A stretch of DNA of 64,000 bases from Thalassotalea eurytherma (GCF_030161415.1 NZ_BSSU01000013.1:1-64000); one strand, 5' to 3'; counted from the first letter of the stretch, positions 8,037 to 19,135 are shown. Notes: a model not told the origin generated them from the letters alone. Translations and numbers: made by a program.

Positions 8037-8704
8037 ATTTTAATGTCTTTACGGTAATGGCTAAGTGGAAATGACGTTGGTTGTTCTAATAATGAAATTT
8101 TTGTAACGCGTGGGTGCATTTCAAAATGCATTAAGATTTTATCTACGTTATAAAACGTCCATTGAGAATAGCGATGAATCAAGGGTAAATTTTCCTCAAT
8201 CGCTAAGTTACTGTTTGATTTTATTTCGTGTTCAAATTTATCATCAAGTAAATCGCCAATAAGGATGATGCCCTCACTTTTGGTTACTCTTATCATCTCT
8301 TCAATCGCAGCAATCGCATAATCATGCGAAGGAAAGTAATGAAAAATGCTGTAACACAATGTCCGATCCATAGAGTCGCTCAAATAAGGTAAATGCGCGG
8401 CTTCGCCTTGTTGAAAGTCCCCCTTAGGCATCAGTTTTTGTGCTTCTTTTACCATCGCATTTGCGTAATCTATTCCGTGAACTTGACTTGCATATGCTTG
8501 TAGATGACTTAATAACAAACCATTACCGCAACCAACATCTAAAATGTCATGGTGATGAGAATTGAATGAAAGTTTATTCTCAATGTCAGCAATGAGGCCT
8601 TGCCAAGCTTGATCATCAAATGGACGACCTACTTGCGCTTTTAAGTCGGTACTGGCCAATGCTTGGTCATGCCACTCTGATTTTTTGGTTTCAAAATTAC
8701 TCAT
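8027..8704 (-). CDS. class I SAM-dependent methyltransferase
   Basis: 225 residues. The SAM-binding region is HDILDVGCGNGLLLSHLQAYA followed by VHGIDYANAMV and QGEAAHLPYLSDSMD, typical of the Methyltransf_11 (UbiE-like) fold. It overlaps both neighbours: pseG upstream by 8 bp and the DegT-type gene downstream by 10 bp. It is only distantly similar to the second methyltransferase in the operon (6466-7086), so two separate methylations are likely. It acts in the cytoplasm on a small molecule or sugar; the substrate is unknown. Confidence 0.82.
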   Translation of the reverse strand: MSNFETKKSEWHDQALASTDLKAQVGRPFDDQAWQGLIADIENKLSFNSHHHDILDVGCGNGLLLSHLQAYASQVHGIDYANAMVKEAQKLMPKGDFQQGEAAHLPYLSDSMDRTLCYSIFHYFPSHDYAIAAIEEMIRVTKSEGIILIGDLLDDKFEHEIKSNSNLAIEENLPLIHRYSQWTFYNVDKILMHFEMHPRVTKISLLEQPTSFPLSHYRKDIKIWL

Positions 8705-9683
8705 AGCACCTCAGTAAGATTTCATTTGCTAATGCTTCACAAGAATTGGTATCAAAGACTCGCTGGCTTGCTTCAATTAGTTTTGCTGCTTGAGGAGACA
8801 TAATACGATCAACCAAGCCTTTTACACATTGTGTTTGATTTAGCATGAAGTCGTCAACAAGCCCTAGATCAAGCGTCAGTGCTTGATTGGAAAAAATCTG
8901 GCTATCATCAGCCTGACCTTGGTTTTGCGAAATACACGCATTGGGAATCGCGCAAAAGCTGACTTCGTATTTCGACAAACCACCACCTGAAATAAAGAAA
9001 TCGGTTACTTGGTAGTAATCCTCAATGTTAGCCGTGAGTGGCTTTACAACGAGGGTGTTTTTTGTCGAGTTTAATCTGTTAGCTTGCGTAGCTAGTGGGC
9101 TAACCAAATGAATTGTTTTATTTTCTAACACCCTGTCCAAGGCAGAAAGCAAAGTTTGTCCACAATTTTCCTTATCCTGCCCACCAATAAAAATAGTAAT
9201 GTGATTAATATCATTGATTGGTGATTCGATATTGCGTTCTCGAAGCGACTTAAGCGCTTGTTTAAAGGGAAAGAACTTTGCTCCTAAACAAGTGCTTTTT
9301 GCCTGGTATTTTTCATCATCAAAGCCTACACGAAAATTGACGACTAAATCACAACGAGACAAATCTAAGGCGTTAAAATCATCGATTGCGATAAGCGTCT
9401 GTGCCTTTGACGACAGTAGGGTGACTGCTTGTGATGTTAACTGGTAGTCATCGAAAACCATGTGGAACGGCTTTGCTATACCATCAATAGAAGTCAGGTA
9501 CTTTATTTCATGTTGATCTAACATTTGTTGGGCAAAAGGCAGATAGTCGCCACAAAATTGTATTGATTGTTGAGGCGCTAGTTGTTCAATTGCTTTTGCA
9601 ATATTTAAACATCGGCTAAAGTGACCAAACCCAGTGTTAGGCGTAGCATTACACTTAAAAATAATCGGCGCAGAGACTTTCAT
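8697..9683 (-). CDS. pseG: UDP-2,4-diacetamido-2,4,6-trideoxy-beta-L-altropyranose hydrolase PseG
   Basis: 328 residues, GT-B-like fold related to MurG. PseG removes UDP from the 2,4-diacetamido sugar before condensation by PseI. N-terminal FKCNATPNTGFGHFSRCLNIAKAI carries the conserved GxGHxxRC loop with the catalytic His. The C-terminal half has the ITIFIGGQDKEN nucleotide-binding turn and DFFISGGGLSKYEVSFCAIPNACIS. It belongs to the pse operon, after the FAD oxidoreductase gene. Unlike some relatives it is not fused to an acetyltransferase domain. Confidence 0.88.
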   Translation of the reverse strand: MKVSAPIIFKCNATPNTGFGHFSRCLNIAKAIEQLAPQQSIQFCGDYLPFAQQMLDQHEIKYLTSIDGIAKPFHMVFDDYQLTSQAVTLLSSKAQTLIAIDDFNALDLSRCDLVVNFRVGFDDEKYQAKSTCLGAKFFPFKQALKSLRERNIESPINDINHITIFIGGQDKENCGQTLLSALDRVLENKTIHLVSPLATQANRLNSTKNTLVVKPLTANIEDYYQVTDFFISGGGLSKYEVSFCAIPNACISQNQGQADDSQIFSNQALTLDLGLVDDFMLNQTQCVKGLVDRIMSPQAAKLIEASQRVFDTNSCEALANEILLRCYE

Positions 9684-9684
9684 A

Positions 9685-11064
9685 CTATGTCGGAAATCTT
9701 TTCGATATTTCTTGATAGGCAGACGTTAATACATCAGCATGAAACCATTGTTTACCGCTAAATCTGCCTGACACGATGACGTTATCAAACTGCTCTGTAA
9801 ATGCTAGGTAGTTTTCTGTCGTCGCTTTAGCAAAATCGAACGTGGGTACTGGAAATGTATTATTGATTGTTTGACGATAACTACTGATTAATGCTGAACC
9901 TTTAGCAATTAATCCCATCTCCTGTATCTCTTGTAAAATCATCTCTTCAGTAATGTCATTTGCTTCTTCTGGAGCCGACAGTACTTCCACCGACATATTA
10001 TAATGACCATTATCTTGTTCGCGTAAATTCGGATATAGAGTAATTCGAAAGGTTTTATGGCTGGGATGCCAATTCCAAAGGAATGGCGCAACTTGATTAG
10101 TTAAGGGCTTATCAAAATTAAAATAGAAAATATTAGCAGTTCTAAATTCTGCTTTATGTGCACTTGCTTGCAAACCAGCTGCTTTTAAGCCAAAAACAGG
10201 TGGTGCGCTCCAGTATAATAAATCACAAGGTAAACATTGCTTACTTTTACCTAGGGTAATTTCTTTTACCTTACCTTGTTGATGAGCAATCTGAGAAACA
10301 AACTCGCTCGTGATGATGTTGACACCTTTAGCTTTTGCTTGATTAAGCAAATGCTCGACCCAAAATTCAATGCCCTGACCATTTTTCGGATAGTAATATG
10401 TAGGCTTAGAGATATTTTGCTGGCGTAACTGCGCGTCGTAATCTTCTTGATTGTGGAAACTCAACTTATTGTCAAAAACCGCTGACGATTTTAATACTTT
10501 CGATGATTCTTCGCCTAAAGCAAGGACACGGGTAATACCAAAATAATTTACTGATGATTGACGCTGTAATTGATGAGCATCAACATCGTTACCATAGAGT
10601 TTCGCCACAATAGGCAACGACACTTTATCAGTAATCGTATTGCCAAGGGTTTCCCTTAAATAATCTTCAATATTTTCAGCGTCACTAGGCTGATCTTGTG
10701 AAACAAGTTCAAATACAGCTTGCTTATAGTCTTGTTCAGGTAGGTGTCTAATATCCACACTTTGATTGGCTAGATTCCAGTGACCATTGAAAAAACTCCC
10801 AGATGGCAGGTCGTTAATGGTTAGCCAATTTTCCTGTATAAAAGCAGCGTCGCCAAATAAAATGTCATCTATTGCTTGATGGCCTGTTGTATTAGGAATA
10901 TGTGTTCCTTGATCGTAAACAACATTATTATCTGTTACCGACTTTAATAAACCACCGCAGCTTTCGGCACTTTCTATGAGTGTCACACTATCGCATTTAT
11001 CGGCAAGCAAAATAGCTGAAAATAAGCCACATAAGCCACCACCAACAACAATACAGTCTTTCAT
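9685..11064 (-). CDS. FAD/NAD(P)-binding amine-oxidase-like oxidoreductase
   Basis: 459 residues. The N-terminal dinucleotide-binding motif is IVVGGGLCGLFSAILLA, followed by the acidic ribose-binding strand end LIES. A C-terminal segment (VIVSGRFSGKQWFHADVLTSAYQEI) resembles the FAD-closing motif of the protoporphyrinogen oxidase and UDP-galactopyranose mutase superfamily. Such genes recur in surface-glycan clusters without a defined reaction. Tight spacing to pseG (1 bp) and a short gap to pseI place it in the operon. It may oxidise or isomerise a sugar intermediate. Function within the pathway is unassigned. Confidence 0.75.
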   Translation of the reverse strand: MKDCIVVGGGLCGLFSAILLADKCDSVTLIESAESCGGLLKSVTDNNVVYDQGTHIPNTTGHQAIDDILFGDAAFIQENWLTINDLPSGSFFNGHWNLANQSVDIRHLPEQDYKQAVFELVSQDQPSDAENIEDYLRETLGNTITDKVSLPIVAKLYGNDVDAHQLQRQSSVNYFGITRVLALGEESSKVLKSSAVFDNKLSFHNQEDYDAQLRQQNISKPTYYYPKNGQGIEFWVEHLLNQAKAKGVNIITSEFVSQIAHQQGKVKEITLGKSKQCLPCDLLYWSAPPVFGLKAAGLQASAHKAEFRTANIFYFNFDKPLTNQVAPFLWNWHPSHKTFRITLYPNLREQDNGHYNMSVEVLSAPEEANDITEEMILQEIQEMGLIAKGSALISSYRQTINNTFPVPTFDFAKATTENYLAFTEQFDNVIVSGRFSGKQWFHADVLTSAYQEISKRFPT

Positions 11065-11106
11065 TTTTGCCTCAACCTAGCGAGTTCAATCACTTGCTTA
11101 TTTGTC

Positions 11107-12159
11107 TTACTTCTCAACCATATTTAAAGCAAATCTTTGACCAAGTTTAAGATCTTGAGTTGCTTTTTTACCAATGATTTCTGGAAGGTATTTAGGGTGC
11201 AATCCGTAGCTTGGTCTCACTGACTTCACATCTTCTTCTGTTATCACATGTCCTTTTTTAACCTCTTTAGCTACATAGAGTGAGCGTTTTGCTAACAGGT
11301 TTTTCTGAGATGCAGGTGAAATGTCGTAATTGACCGTGCCAATTGCTTTTTCGATGTTTCTGACGTCATCAACTAACTGGGTGAAGTCGTCAGGCGTTAA
11401 GGAGAAAAAGCCATCAACAGATTCTGAGTTTCTTTCAAGAACAAAGTGCTTTTCAATAATTTTGCCACCTAAGGCAACTGATGCAATCGCAACACTATTT
11501 CCTAGGGTGTGGTCAGATAAACCGGCAATACATTGATAACGTTGTGCGATATCTTTAATGGTAGCTAAATTAATATCTTCAGCCGGCGCAGGGTAGGCCG
11601 TTGTGCATTTTAGAAATGCGTATTGGTGGCAATTATTTGCTTCTAATGTTTCTATAGCCAGCTCAATGTCTTGTTGTGTTGCAAGCCCAGTCGATAAAAT
11701 GACAGGCTTACCCGTTTTAGCAACTCGAGCGATTAGGCCAATATCAGAGATTTCCGGTGAAGCAATTTTATAAACCGGGCAGTCTAGTGATTCTAATAAA
11801 TCGACAGCACTACTATCAAAAGGTGATGAGAAAACATCAATACCTATTTTTTTACCTTCTTCAAATAATGCTTTATGCCATTCCCACGGGGTATAAGCTT
11901 TTTCATACAGCTTATACAGGGTATTGTGCGACTCCCATGGGTTATCGCTTGGCAGTTGAAAGTCTTTTTCGTCACAATCAAGTGTAATGGTATCAGCACG
12001 ATACGTTTGAAGTTTGATGGCATTTGCACCGCAAGCTTTCGCGCTATGAATGATCTCAATAGCTTTGTCAAAACTACCACAGTGATTAGCAGACATTTCA
12101 GCAATAATATAACAAGGGCTTTGCTCGCTAACCTGGGTTTGATTAATGTTGAATTTCAT
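11107..12159 (-). CDS. pseI: pseudaminic acid synthase PseI
   Basis: 350 residues: NeuB-type TIM barrel (1-~280) followed by an antifreeze-like SAF domain (KRSLYVAKEVKKGHVITEEDVKSVRP). It condenses 2,4-diacetamido-2,4,6-trideoxy-L-altrose with phosphoenolpyruvate to give pseudaminic acid. Conserved blocks are YIIAEMSANHCGSFDKA, AIKLQTYRADTITL, SSPFDSSAVDLLE, AGLSDHTLGN and GGKIIEKHFVLERN; the DSSAVDLLE and WESHNTLYKLYEKAYTPWEWH wording is of the PseI rather than LegI/NeuB kind. It lies between the nucleotidyltransferase and the FAD enzyme genes. Confidence 0.92.
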   Translation of the reverse strand: MKFNINQTQVSEQSPCYIIAEMSANHCGSFDKAIEIIHSAKACGANAIKLQTYRADTITLDCDEKDFQLPSDNPWESHNTLYKLYEKAYTPWEWHKALFEEGKKIGIDVFSSPFDSSAVDLLESLDCPVYKIASPEISDIGLIARVAKTGKPVILSTGLATQQDIELAIETLEANNCHQYAFLKCTTAYPAPAEDINLATIKDIAQRYQCIAGLSDHTLGNSVAIASVALGGKIIEKHFVLERNSESVDGFFSLTPDDFTQLVDDVRNIEKAIGTVNYDISPASQKNLLAKRSLYVAKEVKKGHVITEEDVKSVRPSYGLHPKYLPEIIGKKATQDLKLGQRFALNMVEK

Positions 12160-12172
12160 TGGGTGTTATCCA

Positions 12173-12952
12173 TTAAACGATATGATCATTTTTCAAAGAC
12201 TTAATCAGGCCTTCATTTCTTACAATGTGCTGATTAAGCTGCTTAATTGCTAGGTTATCATCCAAGAATTGTTTTATCTCGCTATATTCGATAGCGCCGG
12301 TAAATGCTGGATTATTTACAATTGCTTGTACCACTTGATAATCTTCTTGATTATCAACGGTAAAACGGTAACCGCTATCATCAGAGTCATTTGCTAATTC
12401 GATAATATTAAAGCTTTCTTTGTGCTGATAGACGAATAACGTTACGTGTTCGCGCTCTGATGCTAACGATGCAGTGATATGAGCGTGAGATAACGCAGCA
12501 TAAGAAATAACCTCACAATCGACCCCTTCAGCAAAGTGTTCTGATAAGTAGGCGTAATCCGCTTGTTTATTAAAATAGGCCTGAATGAGCGTTTCACAAA
12601 GTTTTGGGGAAAGTAATGGAGAGTCACCGGTAATTCGAACGATATCACTTGCTTGGTAAAGTGTTGCGCAATCATAGAACCGACGCAACACATCATCTTC
12701 ATCACCTCTAAAAACATCAAACCCAGCAGCTTTAACCGTGTCGGCTAAGTCATCATTTTCTGAGTTTCTTGAGGTGGCTAATACTATGTGATCAACACTT
12801 GATACGTGCTTTAACCGATTAAGTAAAAAAACAATGAGAGGCACACCTGCGATGGGTTTTAATACTTTACCGGGCAGGCGAGCTGAACCCATGCGGGCTT
12901 GAACAATCGCAATGACTTTTTTTGACTTGATTTCAGTGGTAGCCGTGGTCAT
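12173..12952 (-). CDS. SpsF-type cytidylyltransferase family protein (likely CMP-pseudaminate synthetase role)
   Basis: 259 residues. The N-terminal nucleotide-binding motif VIAIVQARMGSARLPGKVLKPIAGVPLI identifies the SpsF/CMP-NeuNAc synthetase-like superfamily, with VRITGDSPLLSPKL contributing the metal-binding Asp and FTVDNQEDYQVVQAIV near the C-terminus. It is not the classical Campylobacter PseF form, but it is the only sugar nucleotidyltransferase in the operon, so it is the best candidate to activate the nonulosonate with CTP. Its start overlaps the end of the upstream aminotransferase gene by one base. Confidence 0.78.
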   Translation of the reverse strand: MTTATTEIKSKKVIAIVQARMGSARLPGKVLKPIAGVPLIVFLLNRLKHVSSVDHIVLATSRNSENDDLADTVKAAGFDVFRGDEDDVLRRFYDCATLYQASDIVRITGDSPLLSPKLCETLIQAYFNKQADYAYLSEHFAEGVDCEVISYAALSHAHITASLASEREHVTLFVYQHKESFNIIELANDSDDSGYRFTVDNQEDYQVVQAIVNNPAFTGAIEYSEIKQFLDDNLAIKQLNQHIVRNEGLIKSLKNDHIV

Positions 12953-14274
12953 TAATTAAGCCTTTGAAAACCACTGTGGCTGACTTCGCCATCAAGCAAA
13001 TTTTGCAAATTGTTATTGCTTAACGCTTTGCCGATTTGCTGAAAAACTTCAGCAGCATTTTCTAAATACTTATCAGCAATTTCTTTTTGATGAGCGATAC
13101 TGACATAGATAACATTGCTCGCTAAAAAGCCTCGTTTTAGCATCTCTTGTGTAAATATCGTTTTGATTGTTAACGCTTCGCCTTCAAAACCTAGAATAAG
13201 CACTGAATCGATACCGAACATTGTCAGTGGTAAGTTTGCTTTTTTAGCTGCGTTGATTAATCCTGCTTTTAAATATTTGCCGTGCGTTGATAACGTATTG
13301 ATAACGTCTTGGTTTTCCATTATCTCTAGCACTTTAAGTGCGGCAACGAAGCCAACACGCTCAGTCCAATAAGAACTTGAAATAAATGACTCTTGAGCAG
13401 CCTGCATAATATCGTGCTTGCCTATTACTGCACCTATTGGATGACCATTACCTAATGCCTTACCAAGTACGCAGATATCTGGTTCAATATCCCATAGTAA
13501 GTGGGAGCCACCGATATTTAAGCGAAAGCCTGATGATATTTCATCAAAGACTAAAACGATATTGTGTTCTGTGCATAGCTCTCGTACACGCTTAATAAAC
13601 GCTAGATCTGGCATGGCGTGACGAAAAACTTCCATAACCACTACACCAAGATTATCTTTTTCAGCTTCAACTATCGCTTCGAAAGATGCTATATCACCTT
13701 CTTTGAACGGCAAAACTGTGCCAGATAAAGTTCGCGGCACACCAGAAGGAGCAAGTCCAGGTAATAGTTGCTCATCGAGGTTTTTTTCATCGCCTAGGTT
13801 AGTTGCGATATACCAGTCATGCCAACCGTGATAACCACAAAACGCGACCTTGTCTTTTTTACTGTGTGAGCGTGCAATTCGAACAGCGATAGAACAGCTT
13901 TCGCCACCGGTACGAGCGAAACGAGCCGCTCCAGCCCATGGGTGCAGGTCAATGAGTTTTTGCGCAAGTTCAACTTCTTCAAAGCTGTTTAAGCTTGTCA
14001 TACTTCCATCGCTGACAGCATCAATAACCGCTTGGTTAACGTCATCATTGGCGTAGCCTAGAGGACAGGTACCTATCCCCATAATACTCATGTCATAATA
14101 ATGGTTGCCATCTAGATCCCAAATTTCACAGCCTTTGGCCTTTTTATAATAAGCCGGCCAGAAGTCAGGTAAAAACATTTCTGCTCTTTTAGACAACAAC
14201 TGATTACCGCCAGGAATAATCTGTTTTGCTTGCTGCCATAACTTGCTGCCAGAATTGTTTTTTATATCAATCAT
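12952..14274 (-). CDS. class III PLP aminotransferase, glutamate-1-semialdehyde aminomutase-like
   Basis: 440 residues from the ATG at 14274, chosen because AGAGG precedes it by 6 nt; an in-frame start 33 bases upstream lacks such a site. Features: ARFARTGGESCSIAVRIAR (PLP phosphate loop), HGWHDW, LVFDEISSGFRL (PLP Asp), and ICVLGKALGNGHPIGAVIG (Schiff-base Lys). It resembles HemL-type enzymes but sits in a glycan operon between an aldo/keto reductase and an SpsF-type enzyme. It probably aminates a carbohydrate-derived aldehyde or ketone rather than making haem precursor. The substrate is unknown. Confidence 0.82.
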   Translation of the reverse strand: MIDIKNNSGSKLWQQAKQIIPGGNQLLSKRAEMFLPDFWPAYYKKAKGCEIWDLDGNHYYDMSIMGIGTCPLGYANDDVNQAVIDAVSDGSMTSLNSFEEVELAQKLIDLHPWAGAARFARTGGESCSIAVRIARSHSKKDKVAFCGYHGWHDWYIATNLGDEKNLDEQLLPGLAPSGVPRTLSGTVLPFKEGDIASFEAIVEAEKDNLGVVVMEVFRHAMPDLAFIKRVRELCTEHNIVLVFDEISSGFRLNIGGSHLLWDIEPDICVLGKALGNGHPIGAVIGKHDIMQAAQESFISSSYWTERVGFVAALKVLEIMENQDVINTLSTHGKYLKAGLINAAKKANLPLTMFGIDSVLILGFEGEALTIKTIFTQEMLKRGFLASNVIYVSIAHQKEIADKYLENAAEVFQQIGKALSNNNLQNLLDGEVSHSGFQRLN

Positions 14275-14329
14275 ATGAACCTCTGATATGAGAATGTAGT
14301 GGTACAAATACGTCTTTATTGGGTGTAGC

Positions 14330-15187
14330 TTATGCAGGCCACAAACTAGGGTTAGTTATGTTGTCGTCAACTATCGCAAAATCTTGATAATTAAATTGCT
14401 TAACATTGGCTTGTTGATATGCATTTATCACTTCAATTAATTGATTGTTAGAGCAACACCCGATGATAATTTTGCTTATTTGTGGATGTTGCACGAAAGG
14501 TGCCAATAGTAGAGTCATTTTATCGATATTATTACCGCTAGCTATTTGCGTTAGCGTATCGTGCGTTGCTTTTAACGGTGCTAAGTGTTTAGGCAATTGA
14601 CTTGGCCGCATGAGTAATGCGCCCTGCAAAAACAAACTGCGTATGTGAATTTCAACATTGTGGCTGTTACAAAGAGACAAAAAAGGCGAATCAAAAACCT
14701 GCTGATCACATAAATTTGCCGGTAATTGCACTACATCAATGTCGTATCGATTTATCAGGGTTTTAGCCTCTTCAATATTATAAACTGAGCAACCTATTCT
14801 TTTTGTTAGGCCTTTATTTTTTAAATTCAGTAAAGCCTGGTAATTGTCGTCACCATGTTCTGAATTAAGAAGCCATTTTGCATGATGTGCTGATAAACAT
14901 GAAAAATGATTAGCACGTAAATTTTTCAGTGACGCTTTCGCTTCATTTTCAATATCTAGCGGCGCTGTCGTTGGTGCTATTTTTCCAAGGTAATTGGCTG
15001 TAGCTTGCATATGCTTGCCAAGCAAGTATTCACTTGTACCATAGCTAGATGCGGTATCAAACGTCGTAATATTATCTTTGCTAGCGGTTGCTAAAATAGC
15101 ATTGATTTCTGTTTCACTTACTCGGCCGTGCTGATTGGAAATACCGTAATCAAGGCCAAACTGAACAGTACCAAGTGCAAGCTTCAT
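14330..15187 (-). CDS. aldo/keto reductase family protein
   Basis: 285 residues with an AKR barrel. MKLALGTVQFGLDYGISN at the N-terminus, FDTASSYGTSEYLLGKHM (Asp/Tyr catalytic pair), a GKIAPTTAP strand in place of the usual catalytic Lys segment, and C-terminal HPQISKIIIGCCSNNQL are visible. AKR genes of this type commonly accompany SpsF- and GSAM-like genes in flagellar glycan loci. It overlaps pseC by 4 bp. It likely reduces or oxidises an intermediate for a decoration of the sugar; the precise reaction is not deducible. Confidence 0.82.
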   Translation of the reverse strand: MKLALGTVQFGLDYGISNQHGRVSETEINAILATASKDNITTFDTASSYGTSEYLLGKHMQATANYLGKIAPTTAPLDIENEAKASLKNLRANHFSCLSAHHAKWLLNSEHGDDNYQALLNLKNKGLTKRIGCSVYNIEEAKTLINRYDIDVVQLPANLCDQQVFDSPFLSLCNSHNVEIHIRSLFLQGALLMRPSQLPKHLAPLKATHDTLTQIASGNNIDKMTLLLAPFVQHPQISKIIIGCCSNNQLIEVINAYQQANVKQFNYQDFAIVDDNITNPSLWPA

Positions 15188-16352
15188 AACATCTCTTTTA
15201 TTGTGTCGATAATGAATTGCTGAGCTTTACTATCAAGAACCGGATAAAGTGGGATTGAGATTGCACGATGGTAGTAATCCATTGCATTTGGGAAATCTTG
15301 CTCATTAAACCCCAATGTCTGATAGAACGGCTGTATATGAATTGGAATGTAATGTAGATGAGCGCAAATGTTTGCTTCTCGCATCTTTTCGATAATATTT
15401 TTATGTTGATTTACTAGACGCTGAGGTAATAAAACTACATATAAATGATAAGACGATTGGCTATTATCAGCAGGTTTGAGGATCGTTAAATCGGTATTGG
15501 CAAACGCTTCATCGTAAATTACAGCTTTTGCATTTCTTGTGCTTACAAGTGGCTTTAACTTTCTCAACTGACTAACGCCAAGCGCAGCTTGTAACTCAGT
15601 CATTCGGTAATTGAAGCCGAGCATCTGTTGTTGGTAATACCACGGTCCGTGGGACGGCTCAGTCATTTCACTAGCAACATTCGTAATGCCATGACTACGA
15701 AGTTTACTCATCTTATCGGCGAGTGACTGCTTGTTAGTTAAGGCAATGCCACCTTCTGCACTCGTAATGATTTTTACCGGATGAAAACTAAAGATACTAA
15801 TGTCGCTATATTGACAGCTACCAACAGGTTTTCCTTGGTAAAAGCTACCAACGGCGTGTGATGCGTCTTCTATAATTCGAAAACTATATTGTTTAGCGAG
15901 CATTGCAATGGCTTTCATATCACAGCTGTGGCCACATAAATGAACCGGTATCACAACTTTTGGTAGAGTATTTGTTTTTTCTGCATCTGCTAGCTTTTTG
16001 GTTAGCGCATTAATCGACATTAAACCCGTATTAGTATCTACGTCAACAAAATCTATCGTAGCGTTACAGTATAGTGCGCAGTTGCTTGAGGCGACAAAAG
16101 AGATTGGGGAAGTCCAAACGATATCGCCTATTCCTACATTTAAAGCTAAACATGCAATATGTAACGCAGAGGTTGCGCTATTGGTTGCACAGGCAAACTG
16201 TGCGCCTGTTAAATGACAAAGTTGAGATTCAAACTCTGGCACTTTAGGACCTTGCGTTAAATAATCGGATTGTAGTACGTCAACAACTGCATCTATATCT
16301 GCTTGGTCGATATGTTGACGTCCGTAGGGAATAAATTGTTCAAACTTATCCA

Positions 16353-16353
<1 letters not shown>
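15184..16353 (-). CDS. pseC: UDP-4-amino-4,6-dideoxy-N-acetyl-beta-L-altrosamine transaminase PseC
   Basis: 389 residues, DegT-family PLP aminotransferase acting on the keto product of PseB in the second step of pseudaminate synthesis. FIPYGRQHIDQADIDAVVDVLQSDYLTQGP is the PseC-type N-terminus; IIEDASHAVGSFYQGKPVGSC and SIFSFHPVKIITSAEGG carry the PLP-binding Asp and Lys. The ATG at 16353 shares one base with the pseB stop (TAATG), so the two are translationally coupled. An in-frame TTG 9 bases upstream is less likely. Confidence 0.93.
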
Positions 16354-17384
<1,031 letters not shown>

Positions 17385-17433
17385 TCAAAAAAATAGACAG
17401 TAATGCCACTAATAAAATTCTTATTATAGTTAA

Positions 17434-17449
17434 GGCAAATTATGTGCCG
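17434..17449 (-). promoter_or_regulatory. sigma-54 (-24/-12) promoter for the pse operon
   Basis: On the minus strand the sequence reads CGGCACATAATTTGCC: GGCAC at -24 and TTGCC at -12, with GG and GC exactly 12 bases apart. It is ~80 bp before the pseB ATG, giving a leader of ~70 nt. This places flagellin-glycan synthesis under RpoN and presumably FlrA or FlrC. Confidence 0.62.
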
Positions 17450-17648
17450 AGTTCGGAATTGGCACAAGAGTTTGCAGTAAATTAATCGATTAATTAATGA
17501 TTTAAAGAAATGCAGATAAATTACCATGAAGTATTTGCCTTATTTTTAGTCGAATACGGGCTAATATTAGCGTGGTGTCAAAATTGTGTCGTGTTATGCG
17601 TCAATTTTTTGTTGATTTATCATCAGCGCAAGTTAGAATTCAGAATAT

Positions 17649-17654
17649 TATAAT
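17649..17654 (+). promoter_or_regulatory. possible sigma-70 -10 box for flrA
   Basis: A perfect TATAAT lies 17 bases before the flrA ATG. No convincing TTGACA is found 16-18 bases upstream, so this is weak. A housekeeping promoter would fit FlrA being the top (class I) regulator in Vibrio-type hierarchies. Confidence 0.3.
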
Positions 17655-17671
17655 TACAATAGGTTTGAAGT

Positions 17672-19135
17672 ATGCAGGGTCAGAAACTTATTATCATTGT
17701 CGATAATAATGAGGCACGTCGATATCAGTTAGAGACGATCTTCTCGTTTGTTGGTGAAAATTTTACCTCATGTCGATTAGATGAGCTTAAGCATATCTTT
17801 AAACCTCAAGATAATATTCTCACGATTGTCTTAGCGGGTGACTTAGATCAAGACGCCATAAGTTTTGTTAAAAACAATCCTGCAATGCCTTTTCTCATCC
17901 ATGATGTTGTTGATACCCACGATCTTGAACACGCGGCTAATGTGCTTGGTCAATTAACTGTGCCGTTAAATTACGCGCAGCTAACGGAAATGATTCATCA
18001 TTGTCACCAGTATCAAAATAAACTGCCGTCTAAGCGCAAAGGTACTGCCGGTAACAGCCCGCTATTTCGCTCATTAGTGGGTGTCAGCGAGCCAATGCAG
18101 CAAGTGCGTTTTTTAATAGAGCAAGTTGCGCCTGCGGCTGCCAACGTATTAATTCTTGGTGAGTCGGGTACGGGTAAAGAAGTTGTTGCCCGCAATATTC
18201 ATAATTTATCTGATCGTTCAAAAGCCCCGTTTGTCCCAGTTAACTGTGGTGCAATCCCCGGCGAGCTATTAGAAAGTGAATTATTTGGTCATGAAAAGGG
18301 TGCATTTACCGGTGCAATCTCAACGCGTAAAGGGCGTTTTGAACTTGCCGAAGGTGGAACACTTTTCTTAGATGAAATTGGTGATATGCCTCAGCCAATG
18401 CAGGTTAAATTATTGCGGGTTTTACAAGAACGGACCTTTGAGCGTGTAGGTGGTGCAAAAAGCATTAAAACCAATGTTCGTGTCGTTGCAGCAACACACC
18501 AAGACTTAGAAAGTATGATTAAAACCAATGATTTTCGTGAAGATCTGTTTTATCGACTTAATGTTTTTCCAATTGAAACTCCAGCATTACGTGAAAGAAA
18601 AGAAGATATTCCATTATTGTTAAAAGAGCTTGTTTCACGCTTTGAAGCAGAACAAGGTCAAAGTGTACGCTTTACCGAGCAAGCGATTTTATCGCTACAA
18701 GAACATTCTTGGGCAGGTAACGTAAGGGAGTTATCCAATCTGATTGAGCGTATGATCATTATGTACGCTGATCAGGTCATTGATGTGAGTGAGCTACCGC
18801 ACAAGTACCAGCATATTGATACCGAAACATTCCAGCCTGAATACCCTGAAGAGTTACAAGAAAAAGAAGCTATCAATGAATTATTTGCTGGCTTTGATTA
18901 TGACGATGATGATATTGACGACAGCGGCTTCGAAGATGATGTTGAACAAGCCAATATTGGTGTTTTACCTGAAGAGGGTGTTAACGTTAAAGAGTATCTA
19001 GCTGAACTTGAAGTGTCGCTCATTGAGCAGGCATTAGCACGTACTGATAATGTCGTTGCAAGATCAGCTGAATTGCTTGGCATGCGAAGAACAACACTAG
19101 TAGAAAAGATGCGAAAATACGGTTTATCTAAATAG
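17672..19135 (+). CDS. flrA: flagellar master regulator FlrA (FleQ), sigma-54 activator
   Basis: 487 residues. An N-terminal FleQ-type receiver-like domain (1-~120) lacks an evident phosphoacceptor pocket. The AAA+ domain has Walker A GESGTGKE (163-170), the sigma-54-contacting GAFTGA loop (210-215), and [13 protein letters not shown] (Walker B). A Fis-type HTH ends the protein ([22 protein letters not shown]). An acidic Asp-rich linker ([18 protein letters not shown]) precedes the HTH. FlrA switches on flrBC and early export and basal-body operons. It is followed with a 1-base overlap by an acyltransferase gene. Confidence 0.95.
   Translation: MQGQKLIIIVDNNEARRYQLETIFSFVGENFTSCRLDELKHIFKPQDNILTIVLAGDLDQDAISFVKNNPAMPFLIHDVVDTHDLEHAANVLGQLTVPLNYAQLTEMIHHCHQYQNKLPSKRKGTAGNSPLFRSLVGVSEPMQQVRFLIEQVAPAAANVLILGESGTGKEVVARNIHNLSDRSKAPFVPVNCGAIPGELLESELFGHEKGAFTGAISTRKGRFELAEGGTLFLDEIGDMPQPMQVKLLRVLQERTFERVGGAKSIKTNVRVVAATHQDLESMIKTNDFREDLFYRLNVFPIETPALRERKEDIPLLLKELVSRFEAEQGQSVRFTEQAILSLQEHSWAGNVRELSNLIERMIIMYADQVIDVSELPHKYQHIDTETFQPEYPEELQEKEAINELFAGFDYDDDDIDDSGFEDDVEQANIGVLPEEGVNVKEYLAELEVSLIEQALARTDNVVARSAELLGMRRTTLVEKMRKYGLSK

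Noticed and set aside
11757-12204. Plus-strand open frames opposite pseI and the SpsF-type gene
   Set aside because: They are shadows of strongly conserved minus-strand genes, with no ribosome binding sites or family resemblance.
17459-17475. TGGCACAAGAGTTTGCA as a plus-strand sigma-54 promoter for flrA
   Set aside because: GG and GC are 13 rather than 12 bases apart, and FlrA is normally transcribed by the housekeeping sigma factor.
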